A DNA stretch of 20,699 nt from Hyphomicrobiales bacterium (lineage in GTDB: Bacteria > Pseudomonadota > Alphaproteobacteria > Rhizobiales > Xanthobacteraceae). The stretch lies in assembly GCA_016210825.1 (NCBI GenBank), contig JACQTM010000274.1:1-20699 (forward strand), given 5' to 3'. The notes beneath the pieces are model-generated. The model was not told where the DNA came from and searched no databases. It was given only the letters and a program-made list of their open reading frames with translations. The translations under genes were made by a program, and so were the position numbers. This document shows, piece after piece, positions 16,617 to 20,699 of this stretch. Position 1 is the stretch's first letter; every line of letters starts with the position of its first letter.

Positions 16617-16736
16617 CTCATTCCCGCGCAAGCGGGAATCCAGCGACTGGGTCCCCGCTTCCCTCCTTCGCTCACGCTTCGGAGGACTCAGGCATCGGCC
16701 CGTCGAAGCCTTGGCGAAGACGGGTCACGGGGACGA
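16617..16736 (-). repeat. Composite palindromic repeat, copy D
   Basis: The most diverged copy. Module 1 (about 16655-16736) keeps the core but has altered ends (GTCCCCG and CGGGGAC, still inverted). Module 2 is a perfect hairpin ATTCCCGC-GCAA-GCGGGAAT (16620-16639). It begins about nine bases after the pckA stop codon and would be in the pckA 3' untranslated region. Confidence 0.8.
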
Positions 16737-16744
16737 ACGGGAGC

Positions 16745-18364
16745 TTACTCCGCCGCGATACGCACTTCCGGCGCCGCTGCCTTCACCTCGGCGTCGACTT
16801 GTTTCTCGAACTTGATGAAGTTGTCCTGGAACATCTTCACCAGTTTGCGTGCGGTTGTGTCGAACTCGGCTTTGTCCTTCCACGTCTTCATCGGATAGAG
16901 CAGATGCGGCTCGACGCCCGGCACCGAGGTTGGGACCGAAAAGCCGAAATAAGGATCGGTGCGGAATGACGCACTCTTCAGCGAGCCGTCGAGCGCCGCC
17001 GTCAGTAAGGTCCGTGTCGCCTTGATCGGCATGCGGCGGCCGACGCCATAGGCGCCGCCGGTCCAACCGGAATTGACCAGCCAGCAATCGACCTTGTGCT
17101 TGGCGATATAGTCGCGCAGCAAGTTGCCGTATTCCGCGGGCGGGCGCGGCAGAAACGGCGCGCCGAAACAGGTGGAAAATTCCGGCTGCACGCCCACCAG
17201 ACCCTTCTCGGTGCCGGCGACTTTCGCCGTGTATCCCGATAGGAAGTGATACATCGCCTGCGCCGGCGAGAGCTTCGCGATTGGTGGCATCACGCCGAAG
17301 GCGTCCGCCGTGAGCATGATAATGTTTTTCGGGTGACCGGCGCGGCCGGTGCGCGACGCATTGGGAATAAAATCGAGCGGATAGGCGGAGCGGGTGTTCT
17401 CGGTCTTTGAATCGTCGTTGTAGTCGGGAATCCGTGTTTCGGGATCGAACACCACGTTTTCGAGCACGGCGCCGAAACGATTGGTGGCGGCGTAAATTTC
17501 CGGTTCGGCCTCGGCGGAAAGCCTGATGCATTTCGCGTAGCAGCCGCCTTCGAAATTGAATACGCCGTTCGGACCCCAGCCGTGCTCGTCATCGCCGATG
17601 AGGATGCGGTTCGGATCGGCGGAGAGCGTAGTCTTGCCCGTGCCGGAGAGCCCGAAGAACACGGCGACATCGCCGCCATGACCGACATTCGCCGAGCAGT
17701 GCATCGGCATCACGCCTTGCGCCGGCAAATAAAAATTGAGCGTGGTGAAGACCGATTTCTTCATCTCGCCGGCATAGGACGAGCCGCAGATCAGGACGAT
17801 CTTACGGGTAAAATCGATCGCCACCATCGTGTCGGAGCCTTCGCGCCCGCCGTGGCGTTTCGCATCGGGCCGGAACGACGGCAGATCGACGATGGTGAGC
17901 TCGGGAACGAAGTCCTCGAGTTCCGGGGCTACTGGCCGGATTAGAAGCTGGCGGATGAACAGCGAGTGCCAGGCCAGTTCGGTGAAGACGCGTGTTTTGA
18001 TCCGGTATTTCGGATCGGCGCCGCCATAGAGATCTTGCGCGAATAGCTTCTTGCCTTTTACATGGGCGATGAAGTCTTCAAGGAGGTTATTGAACTGTTG
18101 CGGCGTGATCTTGCGATTGCCCTCCCACCACATGCTGTTTTCGGTGAGTGCATCGCAGACCGTGTGCTTGTCCTTGGGTGAACGGCCGGTGTGATGGCCG
18201 GTTTCTGCGCAGAGCGCGCCTCCCTGGACGATCGTCGCTTCGCCGCCAGCTATTGCATATTCGTAAAGCGCAGGCTCGATCAAATTCCAATGAACCGTTT
18301 TGAGTCCTTTGAAACCGATTTTGTCGGCGCCATAAGCACCGTTTCTAACGCCCGTCTCTTGCAC
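16745..18364 (-). CDS. pckA: Phosphoenolpyruvate carboxykinase (ATP)
   Basis: A 539-residue cytosolic enzyme that converts oxaloacetate and ATP to phosphoenolpyruvate and CO2, the entry step of gluconeogenesis from C4 acids. The ATP-type signature is complete: TGRSPKDKH near residues 59-67, AGEMKK (198-203), the P-loop GLSGTGKTTLS (238-248), and LIGDDEHGW shortly after. The start is the GTG at 18364, because GGAGG lies five bases upstream and the protein then begins VQETGVRNGAYG, like rhizobial PckA, with the normal family length. An upstream ATG at 18457 would overlap the promoter and add 31 unrelated residues. It lies downstream of the HugZ-like gene and near chvI, as in other rhizobia. A terminator follows. 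Confidence 0.96.
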   Translation of the reverse strand: MQETGVRNGAYGADKIGFKGLKTVHWNLIEPALYEYAIAGGEATIVQGGALCAETGHHTGRSPKDKHTVCDALTENSMWWEGNRKITPQQFNNLLEDFIAHVKGKKLFAQDLYGGADPKYRIKTRVFTELAWHSLFIRQLLIRPVAPELEDFVPELTIVDLPSFRPDAKRHGGREGSDTMVAIDFTRKIVLICGSSYAGEMKKSVFTTLNFYLPAQGVMPMHCSANVGHGGDVAVFFGLSGTGKTTLSADPNRILIGDDEHGWGPNGVFNFEGGCYAKCIRLSAEAEPEIYAATNRFGAVLENVVFDPETRIPDYNDDSKTENTRSAYPLDFIPNASRTGRAGHPKNIIMLTADAFGVMPPIAKLSPAQAMYHFLSGYTAKVAGTEKGLVGVQPEFSTCFGAPFLPRPPAEYGNLLRDYIAKHKVDCWLVNSGWTGGAYGVGRRMPIKATRTLLTAALDGSLKSASFRTDPYFGFSVPTSVPGVEPHLLYPMKTWKDKAEFDTTARKLVKMFQDNFIKFEKQVDAEVKAAAPEVRIAAE

Positions 18365-18369
18365 GAAAT

Positions 18370-18374
18370 CCTCC
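18370..18374 (-). promoter_or_regulatory. Strong ribosome binding site fixing the pckA GTG start
   Basis: GGAGG on the minus strand with a five-base spacer to GTG at 18364. It overlaps a second in-frame GTG (18376-18374), which rules that codon out as the start. Confidence 0.8.
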
Positions 18375-18431
18375 ACACACCACCGGCCGTTACCACAAAA
18401 TTGGAAATACCGCTTATCCGTCCGACCGGTT

Positions 18432-18437
18432 ACTATA
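18432..18437 (-). promoter_or_regulatory. Candidate -10 box for pckA
   Basis: TATAGT on the minus strand, five of six to consensus. The only -35 candidate at reasonable spacing is a weak TTCCGT 18 bases upstream, so an activator may be needed. The leader would be about 60 bases. A second possible pair further upstream (TTGGCA, 16 bases, TTATGA) is weaker. Confidence 0.35.
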
Positions 18438-18587
18438 GCCCCTCGCTGCGGGCTCACGGAAGCGTGTCGTCATAACTCCCGTTACTGGCTCTGCCAAGCG
18501 CCTAGACAATATTAAGTTTAGCGTCGCCAATTTGATCCAGCACAATCGACGATTCCAAGGCGCCGGCGGCCATTAACTTAAGTAACG

Positions 18588-19313
18588 TCAGTCTTTGGCG
18601 CGTGCCAATTCGGCCAATCGCTTGAGCTCGTCGCGGAGCGGGCCAGGCGCCGTGATGCGCTGCGGAAAGGGCAACCGCAATGCGGTACGGCCACTTTGCA
18701 AGTCCATGCCCTCCGGATCGCAGCCGACACAACGCCAATCGCCATCGGGCGCCGTGAGCAGCTTCGTCGCATAGAGGCGTATGGCATCGACATGGTCGGT
18801 GTTCATGTGCGCGATGATCTCGGATTCCGCGGCAACCAGCGCATCGGCGTCGGCGAGGTTGGTGAGGACATCGGCTGGTTTTAGATTGACGATACGACCG
18901 AAACCAGCAACGAGATGCACGCCGGTGATCGTTATCCGATAGAAATTGAAGTCGCCAAAGCTTGCAAACATTTGCGCTTCGGGCTGGCGAACGAGATAGC
19001 GCCGGCGCGATTCCGCATCGTCGGTCACGGCAGCCCGCCCCATCAGCATGACACGCGCGCCTTCGAGCGGATCGCCAAGCTTGCGCTCATCGAGCATCAG
19101 CGACACGCGCGCGTCGGTCAGGATATTTTTTGTGTGCACCGCGAGCTTGGAGAGCAGGAGCAGGGGCGAGCCGTCCGCCGCGGTTGCGACGTTAACCAAT
19201 GAGCAATAGGGATCGCCTGATCCCGCCATCAAAGTAGCAAGCGCGCCGGTGCGCCCCTCGCGGAGAAGTTTCTTCGCGGCGGATTTAGGGTTGAATTCAG
19301 CTGCGGGCTTCAT
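18588..19313 (-). CDS. HugZ-like PNPOx split-barrel protein with DUF2470 domain
   Basis: A 241-residue protein with two parts. Residues about 10-145 form the flavin/heme split-barrel fold of the pyridoxamine phosphate oxidase-like superfamily (GALATLMAGSGDPYCSLVNV, then GARVMLMGRA). Residues about 155-238 are a DUF2470 domain with HMNTDHVDAIRLYA (169-182). This two-domain arrangement is that of HugZ heme oxygenases and related proteins. Heme binding or degradation is possible but not shown; I cannot place a heme ligand with confidence. The ATG at 19313 is the first in frame and gives the usual N-terminus. The gene lies between chvI (divergent, 153-base gap) and pckA (223 bases downstream, same strand). 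Confidence 0.85.
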   Translation of the reverse strand: MKPAAEFNPKSAAKKLLREGRTGALATLMAGSGDPYCSLVNVATAADGSPLLLLSKLAVHTKNILTDARVSLMLDERKLGDPLEGARVMLMGRAAVTDDAESRRRYLVRQPEAQMFASFGDFNFYRITITGVHLVAGFGRIVNLKPADVLTNLADADALVAAESEIIAHMNTDHVDAIRLYATKLLTAPDGDWRCVGCDPEGMDLQSGRTALRLPFPQRITAPGPLRDELKRLAELARAKD

Positions 19314-19466
19314 CGGTATTCCACGCTAACTCTTTCAGCCAAGCGAGAATCTTGCGCCGAAGGGGTTGTAATGCCCATCGAATCACATAGTTGATGCAGG
19401 AATGTCACATTTCGGCCCAGCTTTGCAGGCTTCACAGGCCTGGGGTTACCGTCACGGAACAGGCCA

Positions 19467-20168
19467 ATGCCGACCATCGCTCTCGTCGACGACGACCGCA
19501 ATATTCTCACATCGGTGTCCATCGCGCTCGAAGCCGAGGGCTACCGCATCATGACCTATACCGACGGCGCGTCCGCGCTCGACGGTTTCAAGACATCGCC
19601 GCCGGACCTTGCCATCCTTGATATCAAGATGCCGCGCATGGATGGCATGGAGCTGTTACGGCGCATGCGACAAAAAACCGACACGCCGGTGATTTTCCTC
19701 ACGTCCAAGGACGAAGAAATCGACGAGCTTTTTGGGCTGAAGATGGGTGCGGACGATTTCATTCGCAAACCCTTCTCGCAGCGACTTCTCGTCGAACGCG
19801 TCAAGGCGGTGCTCCGCCGCGGCAGCGCTAAAGACGGCATCGTCACCAAGGAGATCGATTCCGCCAAGGTTTTGGAACGCGGTCAATTGCGCATGGATCC
19901 GGAGCGCCACACCTGCACATGGAAAGGCGAGCCGGTAACGCTTACTGTGACTGAATTCCTCATTCTTCAGGCGCTCGCGAGCCGGCCTGGCGTGGTCAAA
20001 AGCCGCAACGCGCTGATGGATGCCGCCTATGACGATCAGGTCTACGTCGACGATCGCACCATCGACAGTCACATCAAGCGCCTGCGTAAGAAGTTCAAGG
20101 TGGTTGACGACGAATTCGACATGATTGAGACGCTTTACGGGGTCGGTTACCGCTTTAAGGAAGATTGA
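19467..20168 (+). CDS. chvI: Response regulator ChvI
   Basis: A 233-residue OmpR/PhoB-type regulator. The receiver domain (1 to about 120) has the acidic pocket D8-D9-D10, the phosphoacceptor D52 in LDIKMP, T79 and K101 in FIRKPF. The winged-helix domain (about 130-230) includes VDDRTIDSHIKRLRKKF and ends ETLYGVGYRF. The DELFGLKMGADDFIRKPFSQ and YDDQVYVDDRTIDSHI wording is characteristic of ChvI, partner of the sensor ChvG and the periplasmic inhibitor ExoR. In rhizobia and Brucella (as BvrR) it controls envelope, exopolysaccharide, motility and acid-response genes. An AGG lies a few bases before the ATG at 19467. chvG follows on the same strand. Confidence 0.95.
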   Translation: MPTIALVDDDRNILTSVSIALEAEGYRIMTYTDGASALDGFKTSPPDLAILDIKMPRMDGMELLRRMRQKTDTPVIFLTSKDEEIDELFGLKMGADDFIRKPFSQRLLVERVKAVLRRGSAKDGIVTKEIDSAKVLERGQLRMDPERHTCTWKGEPVTLTVTEFLILQALASRPGVVKSRNALMDAAYDDQVYVDDRTIDSHIKRLRKKFKVVDDEFDMIETLYGVGYRFKED

Positions 20169-20265
20169 CGAAGGCGTCTAACACGACCGCTCGGCTTGCG
20201 TTAGAATAGCAGCCTCGGGCAGATGCCGGGGGGCGCGCATTCGATAGCTGGCGGAAGCGACCACA

Positions 20266-20699
20266 TTGCTCGACCGAACCGCTGAAACGCAATCGCCGAT
20301 CGCCGAAGCAGCAAGCCAAGGCGATAATTTCGTGCGCGCCGACCGCCGCAACGCACTATATTTTCTGCACCGCATCTGGCACTTCTTTATTAGCCAGATC
20401 TTATCCAGCCTCACTCGCCGCATCGTCTTTCTCAACATCGCCGGCCTGCTCGCGCTGGTGATCGGCATTCTTTATCTGTCGCAATTCCGCGCCGGATTGA
20501 TCGAGGCTCAAGTGCGCAGCCTCGTGGTCCAGGGCGAGATCATTGCCGGCGCAATCGCCGCGTCGGCGACCGTTGAGACGGACTCGATCACCATCGACCC
20601 GGATCGCCTCTTGGAACTGCAGACCGGCGAAAGCTTTGGCCCCTCGGAAGAACAATTTTCGGCGCTGGAATTTCCCATCAACCCGGAGCGCGTCGCGCC
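20266..20699 (+). CDS. chvG: Sensor histidine kinase ChvG, 5' part only
   Basis: An open frame from a TAG at 20245 to the window end gives about 144 residues of the ChvG N-terminus. After a polar cytoplasmic stretch come SSLTRRIVFLN and one membrane helix (about 53-74), then the start of the periplasmic sensor domain with EIIAGAIAASATVETDSITI and DRLLELQTGES, all typical of ChvG. HAMP, kinase and ATPase domains lie beyond the window. The start is uncertain: I chose TTG at 20266 because GGAAG sits eight bases upstream; a GTG at 20332 is the main alternative and there is no ATG in frame before the helix. The gap to chvI is 97 bases with no terminator, so the pair is probably co-transcribed. Confidence 0.88.
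   Translation, partial: MLDRTAETQSPIAEAASQGDNFVRADRRNALYFLHRIWHFFISQILSSLTRRIVFLNIAGLLALVIGILYLSQFRAGLIEAQVRSLVVQGEIIAGAIAASATVETDSITIDPDRLLELQTGESFGPSEEQFSALEFPINPERVA

Noticed and set aside
3564..16736. The four similar repeats as a possible CRISPR array
   Set aside because: Copies are kilobases apart, palindromic, on both strands, with no spacers of regular length and no cas genes.
15511..16815. A 434-codon open frame on the plus strand
   Set aside because: It is antisense to the LhgO-like gene and runs through the terminator, repeat copy D and the end of pckA; no domain is seen.
18365..18457. The upstream ATG (18457) for pckA
   Set aside because: The added residues are unlike PckA and overlap the likely -10 box; GGAGG before GTG 18364 decides the start.

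Overview
The window reads as core chromosome of an alphaproteobacterium of the order Hyphomicrobiales (Rhizobiales), most like the Bradyrhizobium/Rhodopseudomonas/Xanthobacteraceae branch. This rests on GC-rich coding sequence, a cycM-type membrane cytochrome c beside kdsB and pheA, pckA close to chvI-chvG, a DUF2865-type protein, and short dispersed palindromic repeats of kinds common in those genomes. The species cannot be fixed from sequence alone. No phage, transposase, CRISPR array, tRNA or rRNA was seen.

Layout. Bases 4-2393: cycM-like cytochrome c (minus), divergent from kdsB and pheA (plus, probable operon). Bases 2390-9957: a minus-strand run read from right to left as UDP-glucose dehydrogenase, the helicase hrpB, a retropepsin-like protease, a phosphohexomutase and an FAD monooxygenase. 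The monooxygenase and pheA stop codons overlap. Bases 10137-15405: plus strand, with an acyltransferase-3 membrane protein behind a near-perfect sigma-54 promoter, DNA polymerase I and a secreted DUF2865 protein. Bases 15433-19313: minus strand, read from right to left as a HugZ-like split-barrel protein, pckA and an LhgO-like oxidoreductase, with an intrinsic terminator between the last two. Bases 19467-20699: plus strand, the response regulator chvI and the 5' part of the sensor kinase chvG, cut by the window edge.

Themes. Several genes serve the cell surface: kdsB (KDO for lipopolysaccharide), the phosphohexomutase and Ugd (sugar nucleotides), the acyltransferase (polysaccharide O-acylation), and ChvG/ChvI, which controls envelope and exopolysaccharide genes in rhizobia. 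pckA near chvI matches known rhizobial gene order.

The most unusual content is the repeats. Four copies of one composite palindromic repeat each begin 6 to 11 bases after a stop codon. Two other palindromic repeats lie in frame inside the conserved genes polA and hrpB, where they are translated as low-complexity linkers. A third family, 3' of polA, has a 39-base hairpin inserted into it. I see no gene cluster that looks like a wholly new system. The best leads are the translated repeats, the stop-codon-adjacent repeats and the sigma-54 promoter.
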